The notes under the pieces were generated by a model. It was not told where the DNA came from, searched no databases, and worked only from the letters and a program-made list of their open reading frames with translations. From the NCBI RefSeq assembly GCF_002573715.1, contig NZ_PDHM01000024.1:1-51323 (forward strand): a stretch of 51,323 bases of DNA, read 5' to 3'. This DNA comes from Paenibacillus sp. EZ-K15. Lineage in GTDB: Bacteria > Bacillota > Bacilli > Paenibacillales > Paenibacillaceae. A program made the translations under genes and the position numbers. Every line of letters starts with the position of its first letter. Position 1 is the stretch's first letter. Below, piece by piece: positions 32,463-44,104 of the stretch.

Positions 32463-33335
32463 CTATTTAATCTTCCGGTATATTTTCTCCACCCGGTCCA
32501 TCGTCTCATAAGCTTCACTATAATTCGTAAAGTGTATGGACTCTTTAGAACCCAGTACGAGAATACCAAAATGGCTTAGACTCTCGTGAAATAATCCATG
32601 TACGTGATCCCGCAGCTGATCATTAAAATAAATCATGACATTCCGGCAAAAGATCACATTAAACTCGTTAAAGGAACGGTCTGTTGCCAAATTATGCTCG
32701 GCAAATATCATGTTTTTCTTCAAAAACGGTTGGAAAATAACCGAATTGTACTTCGCTGTATAGTATTCGGAGAACGAGCGGGTACCGCCCGCCTCCATAT
32801 AATTCTTGGTGTATTGCTTCATGCGTTTGATGTCGAATACGCCTTCCTTGGCCTGCTGGAGAGAACGTGAATTCATGTCTGTCGCATAAATCCGGGATTT
32901 CTCATACAGTCCCTCTTCATGAAGCAAAATGGCCATGGAATACACTTCTTCTCCAGTCGAACAGCCGGCATGCCAAATCCGTATATAAGGATACGTACGA
33001 AGCAATGGAACTACCGACTGCCTGAATGTCAGGAATAGTTTCGGATCCCTGAACATTTCCGTAACCGGAATCGATAGATTATATATGAGCCGTTCAAAAC
33101 AAGAACGGTCGTGAAGCACTTTATCCTGAAGGGCTGAGATTGTGGATACGCCCTCGGCATGAACATGATGCCAGATTCTCCGCCTCAATGAGGGAATAGC
33201 GTAATTGCGAAAGTCGTAACCATAGAATCGATGAATTCCTTCCAAAAGAAGCTCAATCTCGATCTGTTCCAGCTCACGTTCGCTTTCCTCTGTTAACAAC
33301 AGTTGTTCTGATTCCATATGGTCACTAGATGACAT
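32463..33335 (-). CDS. rsbM: CheR-type protein methyltransferase, RsbM-like
   Basis: About 290 residues. An N-terminal CheR all-alpha domain is followed by the SAM domain with HAGCSTGEEVYSMAILL (motif I) and NVIFCRNVMIYF (the CheR NxxFCRNxxIYF motif). CheR enzymes methylate glutamates in receptors; here no chemoreceptor is nearby, and the flanking gene is a hybrid kinase with a glutamine/glutamate-rich coiled coil. In B. cereus the CheR-like RsbM methylates the kinase RsbK and damps SigB activity, so this is probably RsbM. The frame opens at GTG 33386 without a ribosome binding site; ATG 33335 has a partial GGTG site and is preferred, but uncertain. Confidence 0.85.
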   Translation of the reverse strand: MSSSDHMESEQLLLTEESERELEQIEIELLLEGIHRFYGYDFRNYAIPSLRRRIWHHVHAEGVSTISALQDKVLHDRSCFERLIYNLSIPVTEMFRDPKLFLTFRQSVVPLLRTYPYIRIWHAGCSTGEEVYSMAILLHEEGLYEKSRIYATDMNSRSLQQAKEGVFDIKRMKQYTKNYMEAGGTRSFSEYYTAKYNSVIFQPFLKKNMIFAEHNLATDRSFNEFNVIFCRNVMIYFNDQLRDHVHGLFHESLSHFGILVLGSKESIHFTNYSEAYETMDRVEKIYRKIK

Positions 33336-33395
33336 TACGCTTGCACCGCTTTCCCCGTGTTTATTTGCTACTTGTACTTTACCCACAAAAGCAGC

Positions 33396-37051
<3,656 letters not shown>

Positions 37052-37055
<4 letters not shown>

Positions 37056-38227
37056 TGATTGGTTTCCTCTCCTTTTTTAAGAGATATCCAAACCAGGCAT
37101 TTATCGTCCTCTCGCTCCTGCGATGGATCATCCACAAAATATTGCTCCTTCATTTCATCTTCTCGCCAATGATGAGGGCCGCCCAAATGTTCCTTCAGAT
37201 AATCCAGCTTCTCGTCATGACCACCCTCTACCAGTTCGAGCAGGCCATCCGTATACATAACCAAATGTCCTTCGCCTTCATACTGAAAGCTTCTTGGCTC
37301 CATGTCTTCGATCCGGTCGAATAACCCCACTGGGCAGCAGCCTTGATCCAAGGTCATCACATCCCCGCTTTCCTGAAAGAAAAGAGCCGGAGGATGCCCT
37401 GCGTTAACATAGTCCACCCGCTTCAAACGGGTGTCTACAACAAGATAGATCGCTGTAAAATAGTATTGTATCAGTTGTTCGCCGAGGTTTAACTGATTGA
37501 ACCTGCGATTCAATTCCTGAACCACCTTCTCCGGTTCGACATAAGTTGTCACCGTGTCCTTCAGAACCGAAGCGATGAACATGCAAAATAGGGACGAAGT
37601 AATCCCGTGTCCCATCATATCCAGCAGAATCACGCCATAACGGCCATCGCCAAGCGGGTACCATGCATACAAATCCCCCGCAAGCTCCGCTGAGGGCTGG
37701 TATAGCGCATGAATCTCAAGCTGATCATCTTCAATTGGTGAGCTCAATACGGCATTCTGAACCATGGCCGCCAGCTTCAATTCAGCCTGGACCCGCTGTT
37801 CCCTCTCAATATGCCAGTCTTTCTCATGCTTCAACCGGAGCGCCAGGCGAATCCGTGCCATAAGCTCCACCTTGTTGATCGGCTTCGTCACATAATCGAC
37901 GGCTCCGGCATCCAGCGCTTCCGCCAGCTTCTTGGAATCCCCGACGGCAGTGACCATAATGATCGGTATATCTTTCAAATGCTCATATTGCTGTACAATA
38001 CGGCAAGCTTCAATTCCATCCATCTCAGGCATCATCATATCGAGCAGAATCAGATCGATATCCGCTCTCCGGGGATGCAGCTCACGGCTGCGATCGCCAA
38101 TCCCCAGATGTTCCAGCATTTCCAGGGCTGAAGATGCAGATAAAGTATTCTGATAGTTTTCCTTTTTTAAGATTTCTCGAATAATAATGACGTTAGTCGG
38201 ATTGTCATCTACGATTAATATTCTCAT
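37052..38227 (-). CDS. rsbY: Response-regulator PP2C phosphatase, RsbY-like
   Basis: A 391-residue protein: receiver domain 1-135 with Asp63 (LILLDMMMPEMDG) and Lys in YVTKPI, a linker helix (140-170) and a SpoIIE/RsbU-type PP2C domain (about 175-388) with AGDLYAW, LLDMMGHG, MYTDGLLE and EDDKCLVW, which provide the metal-binding aspartates. Phosphorylation of the receiver by the adjacent kinase would switch on dephosphorylation of RsbV, activating SigB, as for RsbY in B. cereus. AAGGGAGAGG lies just before the ATG. Two TATAAT-like boxes lie 30-80 bases upstream, so this end of the cluster seems to have its own SigA-type start. Confidence 0.9.
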
Positions 38228-38369
38228 TGCCCTCTCCCTTAACGTTACGGATTATACGACAGAAATCCTTTTCCTACTATTATACTATAATAACCTTCTG
38301 ATCAATTGCCATAGAAAAAGGCTCTATATCTTGAATCTTCCACCTTTATAAGGTTTATGGAACATTCTT

Positions 38370-38426
38370 TTAAAACATAGATAAGGAATGAGACGTCCAA
38401 GGTCTCATTCCTTATCTATGTTTTAA
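38370..38426 (-). terminator. Long perfect hairpin, terminator of the YflT-like gene
   Basis: A perfect 25-base inverted repeat (38370-38394 and 38402-38426) with a seven-base loop. On the minus strand it follows the gene ending at 38481 and ends in TTTTAAAAG. It also lies about 145 bases upstream of the rsbY start. Confidence 0.75.
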
Positions 38427-38480
38427 GTCCTATAACGCCTACTATTTGATGCTGCCATAAGCTGAGTTTTCGATGCTATA

Positions 38481-38825
38481 TCATTCATCTTTTTTAGCGA
38501 TGACGAGTACTTTGCCTAGATCCAGCTGTTTCTCATAGAATCCAGCCTCAGCCTCCGTGAAGCCAAGCGATACGATTTTGGCGCGGAGCTCATCGCCGCG
38601 GGACCGGAATAAATTCGCAAAGGCGTCAAACACGCCTTCTTCCTTGATGCCTACGTTGTTGGCATCGGATGCATCCACGATCCGGCTTGTCTTGTCCGAA
38701 TCATGAGCCAATACATAAATCCGATCCTGATCGTAACCGGACTGGCGTAGGTTCTGAACCTCCTGAACCGCTTGTGTACCGTTCTCAACGACTTTGGCAT
38801 ATGACTTCGTGTTGGTAAATTCCAT
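38481..38825 (-). CDS. YflT-domain general stress protein
   Basis: A 114-residue cytoplasmic protein. The N-terminal KVVENGTQAVQEVQNLRQSGYDQDRIYVLAH arrangement, a helix then a strand with IYVLAHD, is that of the general stress protein 17M/YflT domain. YflT is SigB-controlled in B. subtilis, and this gene lies directly upstream of the rsbY-rsbK cluster. No SigB promoter could be made out before it: GTTTCA and GTTTAA occur but without a GGGTAT partner. GGGGAGG is eight bases before the ATG. Confidence 0.82.
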   Translation of the reverse strand: MEFTNTKSYAKVVENGTQAVQEVQNLRQSGYDQDRIYVLAHDSDKTSRIVDASDANNVGIKEEGVFDAFANLFRSRGDELRAKIVSLGFTEAEAGFYEKQLDLGKVLVIAKKDE

Positions 38826-38910
38826 TGTGAAAACCTCCCCTAATAGTGTAAAACCTCAGTAGGTTGTAGTCCATTTGTTATTAAACTGATTTCTTAAGGT
38901 TGAAACAAAT

Positions 38911-39444
38911 TTACTCGCTATAATCGAAAAACAAATCAATTCCTGTAATTTCACCGGAGTTCCGGTCAATAAACACCTTAAGCGCATGATGGTTCTCAAG
39001 GTACACATCCCCGTCCTCCGCTTTAAAATACGGCTTACCCAGAGATGCCCGAATTTGATTGGTTGTCATACCTATACGCTGGTCTTCAACCTGAAAGGAT
39101 ACGGCAGAGGGCTTCACATGAACATATTCCGTGTAGCCGTTGCGGACCCCAACCTCCAAATCTTTGTAATCCAGCTTGGTCATTCCGGTCAGCTCCTCAT
39201 GCTCAATTCGAGCCGGTGCTCCCAGCTTGCGAATGACATCGCGCTTGTTATCCGTTAACGAAATCCCGTTTAAAGTTCCATAGCTCTCCGTAGAGTTGTC
39301 GCTGGTTTGTGCTTGTCCAACATCCGATGCGGCATGAATAATAGGCGGTGGCGACATCCCGGCAGAAGGCTGCGGCTCTGCCACAGCACCTCCACCTCCG
39401 GAGTAAATCAAGAGCCCTACCATCAACAGTGCGACATTCCACAT
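38911..39444 (-). CDS. Exported protein with two BamE/SmpA-like repeats
   Basis: A 177-residue protein with an N-terminal hydrophobic export signal (about 3-22), a Pro/Ser/Ala-rich linker, and two short repeats of the kind seen in SmpA/BamE-like domains: LTDNKRDVIRKLGAPARIE (about 64-82) and MTTNQIRASLGKPYFKAED (about 125-143), each a threonine-turn, helix and LGxP. In Gram-positive bacteria such repeats occur in surface proteins of unknown role. GGAGGAGG precedes the ATG. It lies downstream of the DUF948 gene by 57 bases. Confidence 0.65.
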   Translation of the reverse strand: MWNVALLMVGLLIYSGGGGAVAEPQPSAGMSPPPIIHAASDVGQAQTSDNSTESYGTLNGISLTDNKRDVIRKLGAPARIEHEELTGMTKLDYKDLEVGVRNGYTEYVHVKPSAVSFQVEDQRIGMTTNQIRASLGKPYFKAEDGDVYLENHHALKVFIDRNSGEITGIDLFFDYSE

Positions 39445-39501
39445 GCGACCTCCTCCTTTCTTCAGCTTGCAGAGCTATACCCGGGCTTGGCTTTTTTACA
39501 T

Positions 39502-40023
39502 TTATCTGGCTTTTTGACGACGAAAGCTGTTCCACAGACCAACCGCTGTATCCACGTAGGCTAACCAATTCCGGCCGCGTGACTTTTCTTCTGCTTCCGT
39601 ATGCTGGTATACCGCATCATAGGACTGGAATGTACGATCCTGGGCCGTCAAAGGCACTTCCGTACGGGCAGGCTGCTCTTTCTTCTGTTCCATCCGGGAT
39701 TGCTTAAAGCGGCTAACCATGCCGGAGGATACCTGCTTCACCGCATAGGTGACTTCGCTTAAAGCTTCCCCCAGATTCTTAACGGTATCCAGTACCGGAT
39801 CGATCTGTCTCATCTTATGCTGAACATCCACCGTAATATCGTTCGTATTTCGAATGGTCTGCTTCACTTCATAAGTCAATTCGTCCACCGTCTTTTGGAC
39901 ATCCTGGAGTGTTTCTGTTACCTTTTCGAGCGATTGTGTCGCAGCCTTTAATGTCTTGATTAAAAAGAAAACCAGAACCGCAAATGCCACGGCAATAATG
40001 GCAACACTGATTTGGGTTAGCAT
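39502..40023 (-). CDS. DUF948 (YtxG-like) membrane protein
   Basis: A 173-residue protein: one N-terminal membrane span (about 5-25), then a long helix with heptad-like LEKVTETLQDVQKTVDELT and further coiled coil to about residue 105, and a charged C-terminus. This is the DUF948 family, whose B. subtilis member YtxG is a SigB-dependent general stress protein made with YtxH. Here a YtxH-type gene lies on the far side of the sigB cluster. Confidence 0.85.
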   Translation of the reverse strand: MLTQISVAIIAVAFAVLVFFLIKTLKAATQSLEKVTETLQDVQKTVDELTYEVKQTIRNTNDITVDVQHKMRQIDPVLDTVKNLGEALSEVTYAVKQVSSGMVSRFKQSRMEQKKEQPARTEVPLTAQDRTFQSYDAVYQHTEAEEKSRGRNWLAYVDTAVGLWNSFRRQKAR

Positions 40024-40298
40024 ACGTTGTCCCTCACTTTCAAGTATGTTGGTTTCGGATACGCAATAGTTACCCTATCCCCCAACTCACGAAACAAAGG
40101 GACGGTTGCCATTCATACCATTGTTCTGCAGCTTGTTTCATCCTCTGCCGCCCCGGTTAAAGAACACTACGAAGGGCGCTGTGGCAACAGCCGATAGCTC
40201 CCTACCGAGCTTCAAATTGGGTATATGCCGCTTCTTGGAGCCTCATGAGACTACTTGCTATATCCAATAAAATCGATAAAGAAAGCAGGGTGAATAGG
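40024..40298. other. Divergent intergenic region, nothing firm
   Basis: Separates the DUF948 and DUF1328 genes. GGGTAT occurs at 40219 but without GTTT at the right distance. A CGAAGGGCGCTGTGGCAACAGC stretch has a short CTGT/ACAG hairpin. No reliable promoter was found. Confidence 0.35.
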
Positions 40299-40463
40299 AT
40301 GTTAAAATGGTCCGTAATTTTTCTAGTTGTTGCACTGATTGCAGGGATCTTTGGCTTCTTCGGCATCGTTGAGGCTGCAGCCAGTATCGCGAAGGTGCTG
40401 TTCTTCATCTTCGTTGTCCTGTTTGTGATCTCTCTCTTCACCGGACGCAGACGAAGTATGTGA
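40299..40463 (+). CDS. DUF1328 small membrane protein
   Basis: A 54-residue protein with two closely spaced hydrophobic helices; LKWSVIFLVVALIAGIFGF then GIVEAAASIAKVLFFIFVVL is the DUF1328 (YtjA) family pattern, with the conserved G-F-G/A-A-A. Such peptides are often stress-induced in bacteria; function unknown. The frame opens earlier at 40245, but the ATG at 40299 is preceded by AGGGTG and starts the domain. Confidence 0.85.
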   Translation: MLKWSVIFLVVALIAGIFGFFGIVEAAASIAKVLFFIFVVLFVISLFTGRRRSM

Positions 40464-40512
40464 CGCTGTCACATACTAAAGCCCATGCATTGAATATACA
40501 CATTTGGAAATG

Positions 40513-40557
40513 AAAAAGGGTGTCCTCCGTTTGATAAACGGATTGGACACCCTTTTT
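40513..40557. terminator. Bidirectional terminator between DUF1328 and MFS genes
   Basis: AAAAAGGGTGTCC...GGACACCCTTTTT with an inner CCGTTTGATAAACGG hairpin. Serves converging genes. Confidence 0.88.
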
Positions 40558-40589
40558 ATGCGTTATGCGCAACGCAAAATCGGATCGGG

Positions 40590-42095
40590 TTATACGTTCG
40601 TTGCTGCAGCCTCCTGATTTCCTGATGTTTTCGGCTCTTCCGCCGGCTTTGTCTTCTTGATAAAGAAAGCCAGGATCAAGGAAGCGACGCTGATCCATGT
40701 GGCAATAACAAAGGCATAGTTAATGCCATAAATGGTTGCTTCATTCCCCAGCTTGAGCAGGTCGGCTTGATTCTCCGGATCAAAAAGTCCCGATTGCATC
40801 AGGGCTTCCCCTTTGCTCTCTGCCTGGGTGGACATTACGGTAACAAGAATCGCCGTTCCGATCGAGCCGGAAACCATGCGGAGTGTATTGGACATGGCCG
40901 TACCATGGGCGTTCAAGCTCCGCGGCAGCTGATTTAGGCCGGCCGTCTGGATCGGCATCATGAGCATCGACATCCCGAACATCCGGGCCGTATAGATGAT
41001 CATCATGTGGCTGTAAGACATGGTTTCGGTCAAATTACTGAACTCCCACGTCGTAATGACCGTAATCGCCAGACCGATTACAGCCAGCCATCTTGCGCCA
41101 ACCTTATCGAAGATCGCTCCCGTGATCGGTGACATGATTCCCATCAGAATAGCGCCGGGAAGCATAAGAAGTCCTGATTCCACCGGCGTAAATCCACGAA
41201 TCTGCTGCAGATAAATGGGCAGCAGGATCATGCCGGCATACATCGCCATCGTGACAATGACATTGATAAGGGTAGTTAGCGTAAACATATTGTATTTGAA
41301 TATCCGGAATTCTAGCATCGGATTGTCGGTCTTCATCTCCCGCCATACAAACAGGATGAGGGCAATCGCTCCGACCACTAGGGTTGCAACAACCGGCGTG
41401 CTGGACCAACCGTCATTCCCGGCATCACTGAAGCCGTACAGCAAACCGCCAAAGCCCAGGGTGGATAAAATGATCGCGATCATGTCCAGCTTCGGCCGGC
41501 TGACCTCGGTCACATTTTTCAGGAAGAAAACTCCGATTAGCGTAGCAATAATCGAGAAAGGCAGAATCATGTAGAACAGCACACGCCAATCATAGTGCTC
41601 CACAATATATCCTGAAAGCGTAGGTCCGATAGCAGGAGCAAATATCATGGCGATCCCCATCATCCCCATCGCCTTGCCGCGGTTCTCAATAGGGAAAATG
41701 TTCAGAAATACAACGGTCATAAGCGGCATCAAAATACCTGCACCCGCAGCCTGAACGAGGCGTCCGGTAAGCAGGAACGCAAAATTGGGGCTGACGGCAC
41801 ACAGCAAGGTGCCAATCGTAAACAGCGTCATCGCACTGATGAACAGCTGCCTTGTCGAGAAACGCGCAATCAGATAAGCGGTAACGGGGATCAAGACCCC
41901 GTTCACCAGCATAAAGCCTGTGGTCAGCCACTGGGCTATTGTCGGTTTAATGCTCAAATTTTCCATGATGCTCGGCAGAGCAACATTCATCAATGTCTGG
42001 TTAAGAATGGCGACGAAAGCGCCAATCATAAGTGCAGCAATGATAGGGCCTTTCTTAACAGGCTCGCCGGGGCGAGCAACGGTATGGGTACTCAT
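40590..42095 (-). CDS. DHA2-family drug efflux MFS transporter
   Basis: A 501-residue protein with about 14 membrane spans, the DHA2 (EmrB/QacA) size and topology. Motif C-like APAIGPTLSGYIVEHYDWRVLF (in two parts around 150-170) and the motif-A-like FPIENRGKAMGMMG loop are visible. Proton-driven multidrug or lincomycin-type exporter (LmrB-like); substrate not predictable. It lies 52 bases after a MarR-family gene and probably shares its promoter. Confidence 0.88.
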   Translation of the reverse strand: MSTHTVARPGEPVKKGPIIAALMIGAFVAILNQTLMNVALPSIMENLSIKPTIAQWLTTGFMLVNGVLIPVTAYLIARFSTRQLFISAMTLFTIGTLLCAVSPNFAFLLTGRLVQAAGAGILMPLMTVVFLNIFPIENRGKAMGMMGIAMIFAPAIGPTLSGYIVEHYDWRVLFYMILPFSIIATLIGVFFLKNVTEVSRPKLDMIAIILSTLGFGGLLYGFSDAGNDGWSSTPVVATLVVGAIALILFVWREMKTDNPMLEFRIFKYNMFTLTTLINVIVTMAMYAGMILLPIYLQQIRGFTPVESGLLMLPGAILMGIMSPITGAIFDKVGARWLAVIGLAITVITTWEFSNLTETMSYSHMMIIYTARMFGMSMLMMPIQTAGLNQLPRSLNAHGTAMSNTLRMVSGSIGTAILVTVMSTQAESKGEALMQSGLFDPENQADLLKLGNEATIYGINYAFVIATWISVASLILAFFIKKTKPAEEPKTSGNQEAAATNV

Positions 42096-42147
42096 GTGCA
42101 GCCTTCACTCTCTTTCTAAGTAAAATCATACATATAGCATGTTAGTT

Positions 42148-42597
42148 CTATGTGGACATCTGACCTTGGATGTGCTCAACATTCGTCAAAATTTTGCGGT
42201 ATAGGACACTCAATTGCTTAACCTCTTCGTCCGTTAGAAAACCGTATAACAAATCGCTCAACTCGGCACGTTTATTGGCCAGCTGTTCGATCAGTTCCCG
42301 CCCAAGCGGCGTAATCTCCAGATGGATGACTCTTCGGTCGGTTGTATCCCTTATTCGGCGCGCGAACCCACCTTCGATCAATTTATCGGATATGCCTGTA
42401 ACCGCTCCGCATGTCACATGAATGGAATCGGCCAAATCCGACAATCTCAAAGCTCCCTGTTCATGAAGCATCTCCAAGGCGGTATACTGGGTTCTGCCTA
42501 GTTTAGGAAATCCCTCCTTCTGCCATTCATGATGCACTGTCCGAACCATCTTTTTAAATAGCATCTCCAACTCCAGAATTTCATTCCGCATGGACAT
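42148..42597 (-). CDS. MarR-family transcriptional repressor
   Basis: A 149-residue winged-helix dimer. LRLSDLADSIHVTCGAVTGISDKLIEGGFARRI (in two parts, about 51-83) is the helix-turn-helix, and DTTDRRVIHLEITPLG (about 85-100) the wing. It would bind palindromic DNA and release it on ligand binding. First gene of a marR-efflux pair, with a perfect palindrome in its leader (42667-42678), so self-repression is likely. AAGGAG lies upstream of the ATG. Confidence 0.9.
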   Translation of the reverse strand: MSMRNEILELEMLFKKMVRTVHHEWQKEGFPKLGRTQYTALEMLHEQGALRLSDLADSIHVTCGAVTGISDKLIEGGFARRIRDTTDRRVIHLEITPLGRELIEQLANKRAELSDLLYGFLTDEEVKQLSVLYRKILTNVEHIQGQMST

Positions 42598-42666
42598 CTA
42601 TTTTTTCACTCCTTTAAAAGGTCCAGCACTCCTTCAACAGAGACAGCCTACTTTGCCTCTATATAC

Positions 42667-42731
42667 TTTAGTACTAAAACATTTATTTCTAAACATTTAT
42701 TGATTATAGTGGCGGATGAGTATAGTGTCAA
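42667..42731 (-). promoter_or_regulatory. marR-efflux promoter with operator-like palindrome
   Basis: Minus strand perfect consensus TTGACA (42726-42731), 17 bases, TATAAT (42703-42708). Just downstream come two direct copies of AATAAATGTTTAG-like sequence and the perfect palindrome TTTAGTACTAAA (42667-42678), a good place for repressor binding over the transcription start. Confidence 0.8.
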
Positions 42732-42794
42732 TGTTTACATATGTATTTTCTTCATAGTTTTTTTCTGAAAATAATGACATCTCTTGAAAAACAC

Positions 42795-42835
42795 AAAAAA
42801 AAGACCCAGACATTCTTCCCTTGTCTGAGTCTTTA
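42795..42835 (-). terminator. Terminator of the YpmS-like gene
   Basis: Minus strand AAAGACTCAGACA...TGTCTGGGTCTTT followed by TTTTT; one mismatch in the stem. Confidence 0.75.
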
Positions 42836-42850
42836 GCCGATTCCCTTGCT

Positions 42851-43429
42851 TTACTTAAATAGCGACGGAATGGACATCCAATCCATGGTGAAGTTCAATT
42901 CCAAGCCATCGGACAGAAATTTCACATTTTTCACAGTTACCAGATCCGGTAAATAGTCCTTGAGCGAAATTTGAATCGGGTCCAGGCGGAACATATTCAA
43001 AGGGATCTCAACTCCCCGAATCGTCGTCGATTCATGTGTCAGGTGAAGATGGCTTCCCTCGGCCGACATTTGAAAGCGCAGCACAGCGCCAAAGGGAAGG
43101 ATCCCCCATTGCCCGTTCATACGGGCCGTCATTGTGGTGCCATTCATCATGAAATCGGCGCCTGTAATATCTACGCCCAGGTCATGGGTGCTCATATATT
43201 TGACCATGTTCTTCTTGCTGAGTTCCCCGACTTCTTCTGTGCTCAGCAGCATGCGGGTATCCCGATTTGATACCATAGTCATCAACTTGTCCTTAAAATC
43301 AACGGAACGATATCGCATATCAAGAGATTGCGTAGGATAAACAAACCAGACCAACGCACCGATAATCACAAGCAGAAGGACAAATATACCCAGCAGGAAA
43401 CGTCCGGCTCTTTTTTTTCGGCGTACCAT
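42851..43429 (-). CDS. Single-span anchored protein, possibly YpmS-like (DUF2140)
   Basis: A 192-residue protein with a basic start, one membrane span (about 9-30) and an external domain made of alternating strands. LLSTEEVGELSKKNM and later VEIPLNMFRLDPIQIS resemble the layout of YpmS/DUF2140 proteins, but the match is loose. No catalytic residues stand out. Single gene with own terminator; upstream gap of about 200 bases to the divergent secreted-protein gene. Confidence 0.5.
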   Translation of the reverse strand: MVRRKKRAGRFLLGIFVLLLVIIGALVWFVYPTQSLDMRYRSVDFKDKLMTMVSNRDTRMLLSTEEVGELSKKNMVKYMSTHDLGVDITGADFMMNGTTMTARMNGQWGILPFGAVLRFQMSAEGSHLHLTHESTTIRGVEIPLNMFRLDPIQISLKDYLPDLVTVKNVKFLSDGLELNFTMDWMSIPSLFK

Positions 43430-43631
43430 TCAAAGTCCCTCCTCCCTAGGATATTCCTGCAGTAACAAGGCTTTTCCCATCTCCAAAGTATATAGGAATC
43501 CATGAAACTTGTCACGATTTGAGAAATGTACCCAACTTTCTTGATTCAAAACATCCAAATCGTGGTTATTACGATAGTGTGTTAAAATAGCGTGTTAACA
43601 TCATACTTCGGTCCCAAGGAGGAATTATTCC

Positions 43632-43997
43632 ATGAAAAAAACTCTAAGCATTACTGCAGCCCTAGCACTCACCCTGTCCCTGACCGCCGTAGCAAGCGCA
43701 GACCCGATTAACGGGACGGTATCCGAAACTTCAGGGACGGTAACTGAAACTTCAGGACCGGCTCCAATCTCGACGACAGACCCTATTATCAAACCGGAAG
43801 AAGTCGTGTTGGTGCCTACACCTATGATCGAGATTGCGGAAAGAACCTACTTCTATAACGCTCCAAACGGCGAGAAGCTTGGTGCCTTGGCTTCGCAAAA
43901 AATCGACACAACCGGTAATCGAACGGGTGTCGTGCTTGGCGGCGAATGGGTTGAAGTTTATACATGGCTCGGTAAAGCTTGGATTTATGTAGCGTAA
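43632..43997 (+). CDS. Small secreted protein with SH3-like end
   Basis: A 121-residue precursor: Sec signal peptide (KKTLSITAALALTLSLTAV, cleavage likely after ASA at about 23), a Thr/Ser/Gly/Pro-rich linker with a tandem GTVSETS/GTVTETS repeat, and a C-terminal stretch (about 63-121) of short strands ending GEWVEVYTWLGKAWIYVA, similar to an SH3b wall-binding fold. Family not recognised. AAGGAGG lies ten bases before the ATG, with an extended -10 (TGTTAAAAT) about 50 bases upstream. Confidence 0.7.
   Translation: MKKTLSITAALALTLSLTAVASADPINGTVSETSGTVTETSGPAPISTTDPIIKPEEVVLVPTPMIEIAERTYFYNAPNGEKLGALASQKIDTTGNRTGVVLGGEWVEVYTWLGKAWIYVA
43713..43754 (+). repeat. Two tandem 21-base repeats in the secreted protein gene
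   Basis: GGGACGGTA..CTGAAACTTCA units at 43713-43733 and 43734-43754, differing at three bases. They encode the duplicated heptapeptide GTVSETS/GTVTETS, so the linker can probably expand or contract by slippage. Confidence 0.8.
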
Positions 43998-44046
43998 TCT
44001 TGTATGACTGCCGGACTTCATGATCCCTCATGTATCCTAGCAGATT

Positions 44047-44081
44047 AAATGGCAGGTCAAGATGATCTTGGCCTGCCATTT
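44047..44081. terminator. Terminator between secreted-protein gene and CDF gene
   Basis: AAATGGCAGG..CAAGAT/ATCTTG..CCTGCCATTT, a long near-perfect stem usable from both strands between converging genes. Confidence 0.8.
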
Positions 44082-44104
44082 GTATGCATACCTCTTCGGT
44101 TCCC

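Noticed and set aside
38826..38910. SigB promoter before the YflT-like gene
   Set aside because: GTTTCA and GTTTAA occur, but no GGGTAT-like -10 lies 12-15 bases after either.
40219..40224. SigB -10 (GGGTAT) before the DUF1328 gene
   Set aside because: No GTTT-like -35 at 12-15 bases upstream.
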